Source: Anniella stebbinsi
Lineage: Eukaryota; Chordata; Lepidosauria; Squamata; Anniellidae
Direction: 5' to 3'
Length of the DNA: 64,000 bases
Assembly (NCBI GenBank): GCA_029215795.1
Contig: JARDYH010000001.1
Span: 192,951,654 to 193,015,653 of the forward strand
The notes under the pieces were generated by a model. That model saw nothing but the letters and a program-made list of their open reading frames with translations. It ran no database searches and had not been told where the DNA came from. Each line of letters starts with the position of its first letter. The first letter of the stretch is position 1. Positions 1 through 11,480 of this stretch are shown here, in pieces. The position numbers and the translations under genes are program-made.

Positions 1-525
1 TGTGCATTTTTTCAAAAGCATGATTAAAGCATGACCATGTGTTATTTTATAAATGCACATTTTAATATGTGCATTGTAAAAATATGCATTTTTAAAATAT
101 GATTGCAGATTTAGAATTTCCATGCTTTCCCCGAAAAACACACTCTCATTCGCATTCAGGATTGCAAATGGGGCAACTTTTGATTTGCGAACTGAAACAA
201 AATGGCTCTACATCTCTAATCTGAGAACATGCAAGTGTAGGAAGATGTGTTGATTAGGAGATCATCCATTGTGAGTTCTAGAACACTATCAAACTCCTTC
301 ACCAAATGGCATTTGGTTGTTTCTTTCTATAAGAACATGGAGTTGATTTGAACTAAGACCCCTATGAGATCATAGACTAGAAAATAAGGATTCTCTGTGC
401 ATATTTTGTATTTACAACTCTCCCATAGCCTGTGCATCAACCATTTCCCTAATTGTTATTCTAATATTTTGCCTTCCTGTTCATGCTGTCATGAATAAAA
501 ATCAAGCGTCTGTTCTGCTTTGTGC

Positions 526-1386
526 TAGGGATGTGTATCGTATCATTAAAATGTACAATAACGATACAATATGCTCTTTATCGTGCATATGATTAACATT
601 AACAATACCATACAACTTCCTCTGATAATCATCGGAGACGATAATTTTCAGCCCGATTATATCGGATTATCAGACTGCCATATAAACAAACCTATAACTT
701 ATGTATTTTCAAAGTTAGAGGCTTGAAACTTGGTCACAGGGTTTATGGGGTATGCCTAAGTATGTGTATGAAATTTGAGATCGATCCCTCCAACCCTCGA
801 TTTTATATGAATTTATTAAAGATCGTTTAAGTTCTGACAGGTCAGAATGACAGCTCGCCACGTGCGTTCATTCAGACCTGTCAAAAAGTTGCACGATCTT
901 TAATAAATTCATATAAAATTGAGGGTTGGAGGGATCGATCTCAGATTTCATACACATATCTAGCACATGTTGCTACATATATGTGCCAAATTTCAGATCA
1001 ATCCCTCCACCCCTGTATTTTATATGAATTTTTGAAAGATTGTGCAACTTTTGACCTGTCAGAACTTAAACGATCTTTAACAAATTCATATAACATCAAA
1101 GGTTGGAGGGATTGATCCCAAATTTCATACACATACTTAGGCATACCCCATAAGTATTGTGACCAAGTTTCAAGCCTGTAACATTGAAAATACAGAAGTA
1201 ATAGGCATTTTTTCTAAAATAAAATCAGCTTTATAGGGCACAATGGGTCTGCAAAGTAAATATCGTATTTCCAATAATTATCATGAAGACGATACGGTTC
1301 ACCTACGATATTATCGGAGATGATTTTTTTTGGTCCGAAATTATGCTAATGATAAAATACGATATTTTCTGGCATGCACATCCCTA
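526..1386. mobile_element. hAT-like non-autonomous element, type A (861 bp)
   Basis: The ends are TAGGGATGTGTA and TGCACATCCCTA (inverted terminal repeats). Flanks 518-525 CTTTGTGC and 1387-1394 CTTTGTGT form an 8-bp duplication with one mismatch. The inside is strongly self-complementary: a block containing GATCGATCCCTCCAACCCTC recurs in both orientations around 775-970 and again near 985-1130. No transposase is present. TAG-starting ends with 8-bp duplications are the hAT superfamily pattern. A sister copy is at 62463. Confidence 0.85.
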
Positions 1387-2404
1387 CTTTGTGTACATGT
1401 TGGTAAGCCGCTGCACCCAACAGTTTTCAAAAATGCAAAATATACAGTTCTGTCATTTGAATATATAGCAGTGTACAATGATGGTACTCATTTTTCTATA
1501 TACAGGAGTTATCTCCATCTAGCAAAAAATAAAAATAAAAATGTAATATGTGATGTGGCCATGTCTTCTACCAATTAAAATTCCATCCAAATTATCTTGC
1601 TTGCCAACATATAGTTAATTGAATGTATTTTGCCATCCATCCAGTTGAGAGGGAAGTAGAAAGCAATAACAGTTGGACAACTCTTTAAGGGACAGCAGTA
1701 ACTACGCCAGAAGCTGCACATATAGCGGGGCAGGGTGACAAAGGACAGAAGTGTCATGGTACTCTAGCAGGTTTAATTTATGATGACATAGACTCACAAG
1801 TGTAGAGTTACCCAAACCTACCTTCCATTCAGTTAATTTTCTATCCAGAAAAAGGTTATCCATAACTGGATGCACAAATACCTTGTGCAAGCTATCTAAG
1901 GGTTCAGAATGGTGGAGCACAGCCAAACACACATCCCATTGAAAGTAGAGGGCATTTGGATGTCTATCTGGATGTGAATTCAGATTCAAACCTATCTGGA
2001 TGTCAATTCAGATTCAAACCTTTCTACTGTGGATCTAAAGATCAGAAAACTCCCTGGGAACAATGGGGCAGGTTTTCCACATCCCTGACCAAGGGTTCTT
2101 AAATTCCCTTATTTGTGCAAGTGGAGTGGTACAAAAATGTTCACCTTAAGCAGGCCTTTTAATGTCGGGGTGGGTGGGGGTGGGGTGGTTTACAACGTTA
2201 AGTCAGTCCATTATGTTGGTACTCAGTTCATCAACACCCAACTCCCTTCCTGTGCTTAGGGACCAACCACTGTCCTCTCTTGCCATTGTGCATCCATAGT
2301 CTTGAAGAGTCTTTGCTGCTCATGCATTGTGGAACCGTGGGCTGCAATGAGGGCGGAACCTTGAGGGCTGTCAGAATATCAATGGATCTCCTCCATAGGT
2401 GGAA

Positions 2405-2620
2405 TTACAGCCCACCACTGAACATCATGGCTGCTTTGTTGTTGTTCCTGCTGGTTTTATTGTTTTAATTGCTATTTTCTTGTGAACATGTTTTTATTGC
2501 TCTTAATCTTTTATTGCTTTTAATCTTTTATGTATTTTGTTGTTGTAAGCCGCCTTGTGACTCTGTCTTGGAAGGTGGCCGAGAAATGTTTTCAATAAAA
2601 TCAATCAATCAATCAATCAA
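2405..2620 (+). repeat. LINE 3' end with TCAA tail
   Basis: TGTAAGCCGCCTTGTGACTC, GGTGGCCGAGAAATGTTTTC, then ATAAAATCAATCAATCAATC. Confidence 0.65.
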
Positions 2621-2804
2621 CTATAACGGGGAGATCTCATGCTTCTTTAGCAGTGAAATTGGTGGAACTAAACGTGCTCCACTTTGGCCGGGTTGCATCC
2701 TCTGTGTGCATCTGAACAGATGATTATGTTCTTAAGTAGAGGGGAACCTGTAATTTTCATTCAGTGTCCTTGAAATATCAGCTGTGTTGAGATGCTGTAA
2801 TTAG

Positions 2805-2880
2805 TTGACAGCATAATCCTACGTGTGTCTACTCAGAAATAAATCCCACTGAGTTCAATGGACTTATTCCCAGGTAAAAA
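2805..2880. repeat. Short dispersed repeat, ACTCAGAAxTAAxTCCCA family
   Basis: Palindromic core: TCCCACTGAGTTCAATGGAC. A second copy at 17870-17960 has GTAAGTTCAATGGGACTT. Common in squamate DNA by my recollection. Confidence 0.55.
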
Positions 2881-3729
2881 TCCATTATTTGGTCAGAAGT
2901 ACATGACCTTTGGATTTATTTATTTATTTATTTGTCATTTGTGTATAAATTTCGATAGCAGAGGTAAACTATATATGACAAGCTTCATATATGAGCTAGC
3001 AAAGGCTTGAGCAGAATCTTAAGTCCATGAAAGTTATCACCCTCAATTCACAACTGGTCTTTACTGAAAGTTTTCCTTACGGACTTCAAAACTTGTTTCT
3101 CTCAAAACTCCCTCTTTCATTTCTAATCTCCTATCCTCTGAGGCAGTTTGGTGTTATTACCTTTCTGCACAGTGCTTCAATAGATTTTTTAAAATTAGAA
3201 TTGTCATCATTATGGGTTAAAGTTGTATTATTTGTGCCACATGGAGTCCCTCTTCCTGTCAGCCAGAATCAGCTTGCATGACATAGCTGTAATGCATGTT
3301 CTGGTTCCAAGAAACGATGCCAGGCAGTGACAGGAAATTATATGCTGATATCAGCAACTGTGTTTCCCAGGCATAATTGCCTTAAATGAACTTTGTTGCA
3401 TCACGGAGCTGATGCTTTTAATGAGGTGGTTGGCATACATGTGTAATTGCTGTACAACATAATCAGTGGATTTTATCAACATTGTGTACGTGTCAGAAAG
3501 TGATGAAATTTGGCTTGAGAATGTGGTTTCTAGTGACCTGTTGATGTTATGCATGTGTGACAATATGCCTTCTTCTGTAGGGCAGACAAATTTCAAACCA
3601 AATTCAGGTTTAACGTTCAAAATTCTCAGTGGAGACATTTTGGGCTGGGTTATGTGAGTAAGACAGCTTATGGTCACCACCTTGGTTGATGGCTTTTGCT
3701 GGGACCTGGGTAGGAGTGCAGCTCTATTC

Positions 3730-3860
3730 TTTATTTAGTGTGTATCCCACATTTCTGCCAAAAATAGCACTCAAGGCAGCTAACAATAAGAAAATGCAGG
3801 TCAAAAATAAAACCTTTACTACAGCATAAAACCAGATCCACACAAAACACAATACGTACT
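3730..3860 (-). repeat. LINE-like 3' end in reverse
   Basis: TTTATTTAGTGTGTATCCCA and CACTCAAGGCAGCTAACAAT with AATAAAACC further on. Confidence 0.5.
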
Positions 3861-3963
3861 TCCCTACCTGAAACTGCAAGGAAGCAATAGTGGAGGCAGG
3901 AGGTGAGACAGTCTGTACTATCAAAGCACCTGGCTGCTGAATGGTAAGTGGTGGGCTGCTGAT

Positions 3964-4383
3964 GAGCCTATCCACATTGCCCTTAAAACGACTTATATTC
4001 TGTTTAAAAATGTGTTTTTTATGTCATTTCATTATGTGGTAGGACACACTGAGCAGTACTTACGTTTCATAGTGACTGCTTCCTCCGCCCTCAAAGTGTT
4101 CACTGGTGTATTACAGGGTTAATTCCTGAACTCTTCTTCTTTAGTTTCTCTTTTGCAGACTGCTTGAGTTACGGAGACAGAAGTGGCGGGTCAAGCAGCC
4201 TGCAAAACAGAAACGAAAGAAGAAGAGTCAAGGAATTAATCCTGTAATACACCATTGAACACTTTGAGGAAGCAGTCACTATGAAACGTAAGTACTGTGT
4301 GTCCTACCACATAATGAAACGACTTTAAAAAACACATTTTTAAACAAAATATAAGTCGTTTTAAGGGCAATGTGGATAGGCTC
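3964..4383. mobile_element. Large palindromic element (420 bp), 3-bp duplication
   Basis: The ends are GAGCCTATCCACATTGCCC and its exact complement GGGCAATGTGGATAGGCTC. The target GAT is duplicated at 3961-3963 and 4384-4386. The two arms, each about 150-200 bases, are complementary with scattered mismatches, from CCTTAAAACGACTTATATT to the matching AATATAAGTCGTTTTAAGG. The 3-bp duplication is compatible with a PIF/Harbinger-type MITE. Ends resemble those of the elements at 16799, 24752 and 43684. Confidence 0.8.
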
Positions 4384-5194
4384 GATGTCTACAGGAGCTG
4401 CCAGCCAGTCAGCAACTGAGCATTTGTACCATCCTGACTGAGATGCCCTCTATCTCTATGGCGACTTCCCAATGGTTTCTGACAAAGACAGAGTTCCTCA
4501 TGCTCCCTAGAACACCCAGCAGCAGCAGTGAATGGTACCTACAAGTCACCCACCTCACTAACCACTGCTGGCCTTTGGTATACAACCAGTTTCATTATGT
4601 ATCCACAAACGCCCAAATTTATGTTTGGGGTTTCTCAGAGAGTTGTACAAATCCCAGACAGGCAAGTATGAGGAATCCACTGTCAGGATTTTTTTTTTCT
4701 GGCAGAATTCCCCAATCCAGGCCACATAAAAACAGACCCAGATGCAATTTGTGTTCCCTGAATGCACATTTCCAGAATACATTTGCGATTCATTCCATGA
4801 AATAGGAAAAATACATCTGATTAAATGTGCGCGCATTTATTTATTTTTTTAAATGCCCACATTTCAAAGATGTGTACGGATATGCTTTACTCCATGGATG
4901 GATGTATACAAAACATGCCTACAATTGGGAAAAATGTGCACAAAAATGAACACACTTTCAAAAACTTGTCCTCTCCAAAAGGATCCACATGGAACCAGCA
5001 TTGAATGGACTTGGAGGTGAGGAAAAGAGGGAATCTGTGGAATCAAACTAGACAGATTTGTCCATCCCTAAATTCCCAGAGAGGAATTAATTGATGGGAG
5101 ATACCTCTTTTCTCAAGTCATGCAAAGGACAGAAGAGGAAGCAAACAACATTTCTCTCCTTGCCATAGATCAAAGTTCGTGGGGTTTTCTAACA

Positions 5195-5812
5195 TAAACA
5201 TGCCTAACACAACAGCTTTAAAGTTGCTGCACTGGCTGCCAATTAGTTTCTGGGCAAAATAAAAAGTGTTGGTTATTAACTTATAAAGCCCTACATGGTT
5301 TGGGTCCAGGTTACCTGTGGGATCGCCTTCTCCCATACAATCCACCCTGCACGCTCAGGTCCTCTGGGGAGAATTTACTTCAGTCAGTCAAAACTAGGCT
5401 GACACCTGTTATCCAGTGGACCTTTCCTTCTGTCGCCCCCAGACTCAAACAAACAAACATACTTTATTGTAGTCTATAGACCATAAAAGAGCATACAAAA
5501 TTTAAAATTTCATCAACAGCTGTAAACAATTGATCAATTAAGACTCTGGAATGGCCTGCTGGAGGAGATTCGTCAATTTAACACTCTCTCTGAGTTTAAG
5601 ACAGCTATAAAAACTAGCCTCTTCCGGCAAGCCTACCCAGATGAACTTTAAACCAAGAATTTTAAAATGTGTTGATTGTTTTATATACTCGTTTAATTAA
5701 TTTATGTATTTGATCTATATTGTTATTGTATTAATGTTGTTCCCCCACCTCGATCCAAAGGGGGAGGCGGGTAAGAAATAAATTTATTATTATTATTATT
5801 ATTATTATTAAC
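5195..5812 (+). pseudogene. L2-like LINE 3' fragment
   Basis: Matches the last third of the element at 44062: CACTGGCTGCCAATTAGTTT, CTACATGGTTTGGGTCCAGG, AGACTGTGGAATGGCCTGC-like sequence and the tail CCACCTCGATCCAAAGGGGG with (TTA)n. It is interrupted at 5447-5540 by a short retroposon. Several small gaps and stops; heavily 5'-truncated. Confidence 0.85.
5447..5540 (-). mobile_element. Short retroposon (94 bp) nested in LINE
   Basis: It separates CCCAGACTC from TGGAATGG of the LINE and is flanked by the duplicated target AGACTC (5441-5446 and 5541-5546). On the minus strand it ends ACAATAAAGTATG followed by (TTTG)n, a typical retroposon tail. It is the 3' end of some SINE or LINE that I cannot name. 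Confidence 0.75.
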
Positions 5813-6515
5813 AGGCCAGAAGTAATGGTAAGCACACAATTGATATATAATGGTGATTCAGCTATTCATGTTGAGTTTTCCAACTAAATGAAAAGGAGTT
5901 TTAATCAAGAATTGGAAAAGAATTGGAAAAATCCCTGTGATTTCCATACAGCGTTATGTTATAACGAACACAAAAAATTTAAATATGTATTTCTGTGGGA
6001 AAATACGGGAGGTTGTATGCCAGCAGTGGTTAGTAGATTGTGCCCAGAAGAATCAAAGGAAAATTGCATTAATTGGTAATAAGGATCTGACAGTTTTGTT
6101 AAGCCACCATGCATATGCCATTACACTTTTTAACGAAAATCTTTAAAGAATTTATTCCATAAGCCATGCCAGCTTTTATCTGCTTGTAAAAAGTCCTGGC
6201 CCTACAACTCTTTCCTTACTGCTGCTCAGTGTGCTCATAGAAATATGAAGCTGGAAATGAGCTAATAGAAAATGGTGCAGCTGGGCTGCAAAAGCTCCAC
6301 CATAAATTACCTCCAGTTCATATATGTTTGAAACTAGTTGTCGGATTTCTAAGCAGCCCTTTTATTGCCTATCTTTCAATTGTGGTAAAGCATAAAGTTC
6401 TCATAAAACTGCAAGAGTGGTTTCCTTCAAGGAGCCATTTCAGGACCAAGCTGGAAGGCACTGAAAAATGCAGTCCCTGAATTATCTTTTTATTTTGTCT
6501 CTTCAATCCCCTAAG

Positions 6516-6581
6516 GTGGACCATGTCACAAGTCCTGTGGGAACCGATGTTGGGGACCTTCAGCAGATCAGTGCCAGAGCT
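6516..6581 (+). CDS. ERBB4: ERBB4 exon 5 (66 bp; domain II start)
   Basis: The block follows an acceptor ending CTAAG and stops before the donor GTAAGT. The first two bases complete a codon split with exon 4, expected to be Cys. The exon then encodes GPCHKSCGNRCWGPSADQCQS and leaves one base that joins exon 6 to make Leu. The spacing of Cys residues (four whole Cys codons plus the split one) is the first laminin/furin-like module of domain II, which packs behind the ligand-binding L domain 1 and positions the dimerization arm. The CHKSC and RCWGP motifs are family hallmarks. As I recall the human protein, the stretch after the second Cys pair (GN, SAD) differs, while all cysteines are kept. 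The length of 66 bp matches exon 5 of mammalian ERBB4. The nearest coding neighbour is exon 6, 16.8 kb away. Confidence 0.96.
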
Positions 6582-6824
6582 GTAAGTACATTAGATTAAG
6601 AAACGAAGAATATAAAGGGATAATGCGACATGATTTAATACCTGTTAACAACCCTCTTCCTAGTAGTCATCAGTGAGAAGTTCCTATACAGCAGAATGAT
6701 CTTTTCTACCTATAAAGCGGAAACTCTGTGTGCATCACGTCTGTCTGGAAATGTTGACCCACTTCCACATATGGTGCTGCCTTCATACTGTTCACTCAGA
6801 CAGGTCTTTGTGTACAGGGATCAG

Positions 6825-7480
6825 GAAAAAATCTAAAAAACATGATTTGGGGGGTTTTTAAGTATTTTTAAAGAATTTAATGAAAACCTACATTTACGTC
6901 TACAACTCCCAGCATGCCTTGGGCAGAACACCCAGCATGACTTGGGTGGGAGACCAGTCAACCCAATTCCACTTAAAAGGAAACAACCCACATAAATGTG
7001 CTGCATCCATTTGCGGTGCCTCCTCCCAACTGCCATGTGTGGTTTTAAAATCATAACTAGATACAACAGCGTGTCTTTGAGAGGCTGAACTCTGAACATG
7101 CTCAGAGGCACCCCATCCTGATATCACTGTTTTCACAGAAACTGGAGAAAGCACACACACAGCTTTCACCCTTAAGAGGGAGGGAGGGGAAACACTCTGC
7201 GCATGTCAGCTCAGTGGAGGGGGGAAGTGCCCGGCCCCAGCTCTTCAGTACAGGCTCCAGATGGAGCACTTGGTAGGTGAGAAGTGCAGGATGAGGCAAT
7301 CCCGGCAGGCTATAGCCAGAGCTGGGCATGTCCACTGACAGCTGCTGACATCTCCTCCTTGGTGATGCTACCCCTTCACGCTCTATCGAGGAGCAGCATC
7401 GGCAACAAGAGGATGTCTCAGAGGATGTGGGCACCTGTTGGCCGCCAAAGGCATGCTGGGAGGTGTAGTACTGACAAGTA
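6825..7480. repeat. Inverted pair of ACTCCCAGCATGCC units
   Basis: TCTACAACTCCCAGCATGCC (from 6899) is mirrored by GGCATGCTGGGAGGTGTAG (7451-7469), enclosing about 530 bases. The left flank AAGTATTTTTAAAGAATTTA resembles the one before the unit at 8703. Confidence 0.55.
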
Positions 7481-7984
7481 GAGTGGCTGATTTAAAATAA
7501 AGCATGGGTGAGCAAACCAGGTCACTGTCTCTCAATCCTAACTCAGATCCCACTTTCCTGACTTCTCACAAACTGTCTTTGTTCTCCTTCTAACTGACTT
7601 TCCCCAATTGTCACTCACCCCACCCACCATTCCATTCTAGCCTCAGCTATCAGTCAATCCTCCATTCACTCTTCTGTTTCAATGGTATAGTCAGGCTTTT
7701 ACATAAAAATCATGACCTTTATTCAGTAATTCTTGCATCTGTCTTGGAATGTTGTGATTTACTTATGACAGGGAAAAATGCAGCATAAAAAATCTCATCA
7801 AGTTAAAAGGTCTTGAAAAATAATTTTAAAAAACCTTACTTGGCACTTGAAAGCCATTAATGCAGTCACTAGGCAAGCTTGCTGAGAAAAAGAAATCCAC
7901 AGGCAGGGTGCCACAACTAAGAAGTCCTGCTCTCCCACCACATCTCAGATGGTGTTCAAAGATTAACACATTATTCAACGACTT

Positions 7985-8730
7985 AGGCTTATGCCTACAA
8001 CTTTCAGCATGCCTTGGGCAGAAGGGAAGACTTATCAGGCTTTGGCAGCCATCATCTGCTAGTTGGTCACCCTCCTGGGCTTGAAGGGAGAGCGCCTGGC
8101 CCCATGGGGAGCAGGAGCGGAGAAGGCTGCAGCTCTGAGTTCGTTGCCAATGGTAACCAAACTAACTGTCAGTCAGCCAGCCAGCTCCCTCAAGGCCAAC
8201 CTATGGGCACCGATTGCACAGTGTAGTGTGGACTGGCTCAGCCAGACTTCACTTCCCATGAGCTTCAGCAGCAGGACTCCCATCGGGCAAGTCAGGCACC
8301 ACAGCAAAAGGCATGCCTGTAGGTTTTGTTTTCTGTGAGAACAAGGAAAATTATGGTGACAGCTTCAAGGCAGCCCTGGGCATGCATTGAGGATGGGGGA
8401 GGGGGGGAGAGAAATGAATTTAATTTGTTTTAAAGTTACCTCACAGGCCTAGGACTGGCCTACCTTGAAGGGTTGTCATGAGGGTGAGAGAGGAAAAAAG
8501 AAATGAATTTAATTTGTTTAAAGGTTAACTCACAGGCCTAGCACCAGTCTTCTACTTTCAGATGATTACCTCGCAGACATATATTTTAGGGAGCCCAAGC
8601 AACACCGGGTAGAAACTTGACATCTGGCATGCAGATAGGTCTGGCTGTACAATGTACAAATTTTGGATGTTAAGTATTTTCAAAAAATTTAATAAAAAAA
8701 CAAAGCTTATGCCTACAACTCCCGGCATGC
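7985..8730. repeat. Further ACTCCCGGCATGCC units and a short duplication
   Basis: ATGCCTACAACTTTCAGCATG (7991) and ATGCCTACAACTCCCGGCAT (8710) repeat the unit at 6899. In between, AATGAATTTAATTTGTTT plus CTCACAGGCCTAG occurs twice (8413-8450 and 8502-8541), a tandem duplication about 88 bp apart. Confidence 0.55.
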
Positions 8731-8847
8731 CTTGAGTAGAATTCCCAAGAGTCTTCTCTTGCCACCAAACTATAATTGCTATTATTTATCAAATAAAAGT
8801 TATAAACATTATTCACAGACCCGAACAACGCCGGGCATATCAGATAA

Positions 8848-10486
8848 TAATAATAATAATAATTTATTTCTTACCTGCCTCTCCGTCTGGATCGAGGCGG
8901 GGAACAACAACATGATAAAATACATAAAACTGATTAAAAATGACACATATTATTAAAACTGCATTAAAGCATCTTAAAACATCCTAAAAACATCCTTAAA
9001 ACATTCTAAAATTCCACTGGATATGCCTGCCGGAAGAGAACAGTCTTTATAGCTTTCTTAAATTCTAAAAGACTGTTAAGTTGACGAGTCTCCTCCGGCA
9101 GGTCATTCCACAGTCTGGGAGCGGCAGAAGAGAAGGTCCTCTGGGTAACGGTTGTCAACCTAGTCTTGGCTGACTGCAGTAAGTTCTTCCCAGAGGACCT
9201 GAGCTAGGGTGACCAGATAAAATCCAGGTCAGGGCTCCTGTAACTTTAACAGTTGTAGAGAAAAGGGAATTTCAGCCAGTGTCATTTGTATGCAATTAGT
9301 TAACTGCATACAAATGACCCTGGCTGAAATTCCCTTTTCTCTACAACTGTTAAAGTTACAGGAGCCCTGACCTGGATTTTATCTGGTCAGCCTAACCTGA
9401 GCGTGCGGGGCGGATTGTATGGAAGAAGGCGATCCCGCAGGTAACCTGGACCCAAACCATGTAGGGCTTTAAAGGTAATAACCAACACTTTATACTTTGC
9501 CCGGAAACTAATTGGCAGCCAGTGGAGCGATTTTAAAGCTGGCGTAATATGGTCACTCCTAGATGTACCAGTGACCAACCTGGCTGCCATATTTTGAACT
9601 AGTTGAAGTTTCCGGACTAGGCACAGAGGTAGCCCTATGTACAGCACATTGCAGAAGTTGAGCCTCGAAGTTACCACCGCGTGCACTACCATCTTTAGGT
9701 CTTCCAACAATAGGAAGGGGTGCAGCTGGCGTATCAGCCGAAGCTGATAGTAGGCATTCCTGGCCGTCGCATCTATCTGGGCTGTCATTTGGAGCGACAG
9801 ATCCAGGAGCACCCCCAAGCTGCGAACACAGTCTTTCAGGGGGAGTGTAACCCCATCCAGAACCGGTTGACACACCTCCAAACCCAGGTTGCGGCCTTTG
9901 ACAGCAAGCACCTCTGTCTTGTCTGGATTCAGCTTCAGTTTGTTTTTTCTCATCCAACCCATTACCGCCTCCAAGCATTCATTCAGAGGAGACACACTAT
10001 CCTTAGCTGGCACTGTTATCGAAGGCATAGAAAAATATATTTGGGTGTCATCAGCATAGTGATAGCAACCCGCCCCATGCCTCCGGATGATCTTTCCCAA
10101 CGGTTTCATATAAATGTTAAACAGCATTGGGGAAAGGATGGCACCTTGTAGTACGCCACACAGCAGCTCCTTCTTTGCAGAGCAGCTATCCCCAAGCATC
10201 ACCATGTGGAACCTGCCCGAGAGGTAGGACCAGAACCACTGGAGCACAGTTCCAGAAGGATACCATGGTCGATGGTATCGAATGCCGCTGAGAGGTCCAG
10301 AAGTACCAACAGGGACACACTCCCCCTGTCCATACTCAGGCGTAGATCATCCACTAAGGCAACCATAGCAGCCTCAACTCCGTATCCTGCCCTGAAGCCA
10401 GTTTGAAATGGGTCTAGAAAATCAGTGTCATCCAAGACTACTTGGAGTTGAAAGGCAACCGCCATCTCAATCACCTTCTAAAAGGG
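8848..10486 (-). pseudogene. L2-like LINE fragment, reverse-transcriptase region
   Basis: Read on the minus strand it encodes, in order, DPFQTGFRAGYG, the catalytic-Asp motif LLVLLDLSAAFDTIDHGIL, LQGAILSPMLFNIYMKPLG, the YADD box in CYHYADDTQIYF and the thumb/C-terminal motifs NKLKLNPDKTEVL, VRSLGVLLD and LHGLGPGYLRDRLLPYNPP. The style is that of L2/CR1-group non-LTR retrotransposons. A 28-bp deletion relative to the copy at 44062 near 10245 shifts the frame, and a 190-bp hAT-like element (9205-9394) cuts the C-terminal part. The 3' end is CTCGATCCAGACGGAG-like sequence with an (ATT)n tail at 8848-8862. It is 5'-truncated near 10486 and cannot move by itself. Confidence 0.88.
9205..9394. mobile_element. 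hAT-like palindromic MITE (190 bp) nested in LINE
   Basis: Exact 8-bp duplication ACCTGAGC at 9197-9204 and 9395-9402, with the uninterrupted LINE sequence known from the sister LINE near 45960. The ends are TAGGGTGACCAGAT and ATCTGGTCAGCCTA. The element is almost a perfect palindrome, with arms of about 95 bases and very few mismatches, so either single strand can fold into one long hairpin. It is the shortest member of a four-copy family in this window. Confidence 0.93.
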
Positions 10487-11019
10487 TAGAATTTTGACGT
10501 AGCAAAATGGACTGTGCCAAAAGTTCAGACAGAAGACAGGGACTTGCAGTTTTGAATGTTCCATTATGTGGGGAGCAGGGGGAAATCCTGAACATACAAA
10601 GGAATACAGTTTTTCTACTTGAAGTGTCAGCCCTCTTCAAGGGAGAGGAGGTGGAGGAGGGAAGTACATTTTTTAACTGACAGCTCTAGCGTCTAATCAC
10701 AGAGGATGGGTTACCAAGGCTCCCCAATCCCAGTACTTTAGGACAGGGAAGTTGAAGTAATATGTTGCAGGACTGATTCAGTGTTCAGTGCTCTTTGCTA
10801 GTTCTGTCTCCCAAGAGCAGGAATGTTAGAAGTGGTATGGTGGAGTCTATGGGGTGGTGGCTATAGCTTGGAAAATTCTGGATGTTCAGCTCCTTCTGCC
10901 CTTCCCAAGATATGTTCACTATCCATCATCAGCTCCTATCTTCTTTCACATGCTGTGATTTTGGTGCCTATGAAGCAGAAGAGAGAAAAAAAAATCCTTA
11001 AACCATATTTAATAACTCA

Positions 11020-11480
11020 CTAGCCCCTGCACCTATTCTTCTGAGATTTTGCAGATTTCTTCCCTGCAGACATCTATATGATTCATGACATTTTACAAAC
11101 ATTTTATTTTTTTAAAAATGGAACTGCACATATCCTTCCTTTTTTCAGGTTTCTTACCTAGGGCCATCTCTATGCTATATGCCATTTTCATGCCCATTTT
11201 AAAAAAAAAACTCTCAAGGGTATAAGCTCATCCCTTTTTCTTTTTAAATCTCCAAACTGTAAAGGCTGCTCTTGCACAAAACCTCTGCACCTATTCATTT
11301 GAAGCATCACCCAAATTTTATCCACTTCTGCCAAGAAATAAAAATGTTATTGGCAGTTACCTTAAGAACAAATCAAGGGTACATAGCACAAAAACATTTG
11401 TACTTATTTATCTGAAGTATTTCCTCTCATAGAAAGCAATTATTCTTGCAAAGTTTATCCAGTTCTGTCGAACAGAAATA
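11020..11480. repeat. Dispersed repeat, GTAAAGGCTGCTCTTGCA family
   Basis: Shares ACTGTAAAGGCTGCTCTTGC, CAAGAAATAAAA and GGCCATCTCTATGCT-type words with 49600-50130, where the same words occur in both orientations. Superfamily not determined. Confidence 0.5.

Larger units (their letters stand above)
1..6515 (+). other. ERBB4: ERBB4 intron 4 (3' part)
   Basis: Non-coding. It holds a hAT-like element (526-1386), an LINE 3' end with a TCAA tail (about 2405-2620), a short squamate-style dispersed repeat with the core ACTCAGAAATAAATCCCACT (2805-2880), an LINE 3' end in reverse (3730-3860), a large palindromic element (3964-4383) and an L2-like fragment with a nested retroposon (5195-5812). The first 220 bases are rich in TGCATTTT-like words and end ACATCTCTA, possibly the end of another terminal-repeat element cut by the window edge. 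Nothing coding was found in 2621-3729 or 5813-6515. Confidence 0.9.

Noticed and set aside
9720..10151. Plus-strand open frame opposite the LINE
   Set aside because: Shadow of the minus-strand reverse transcriptase.
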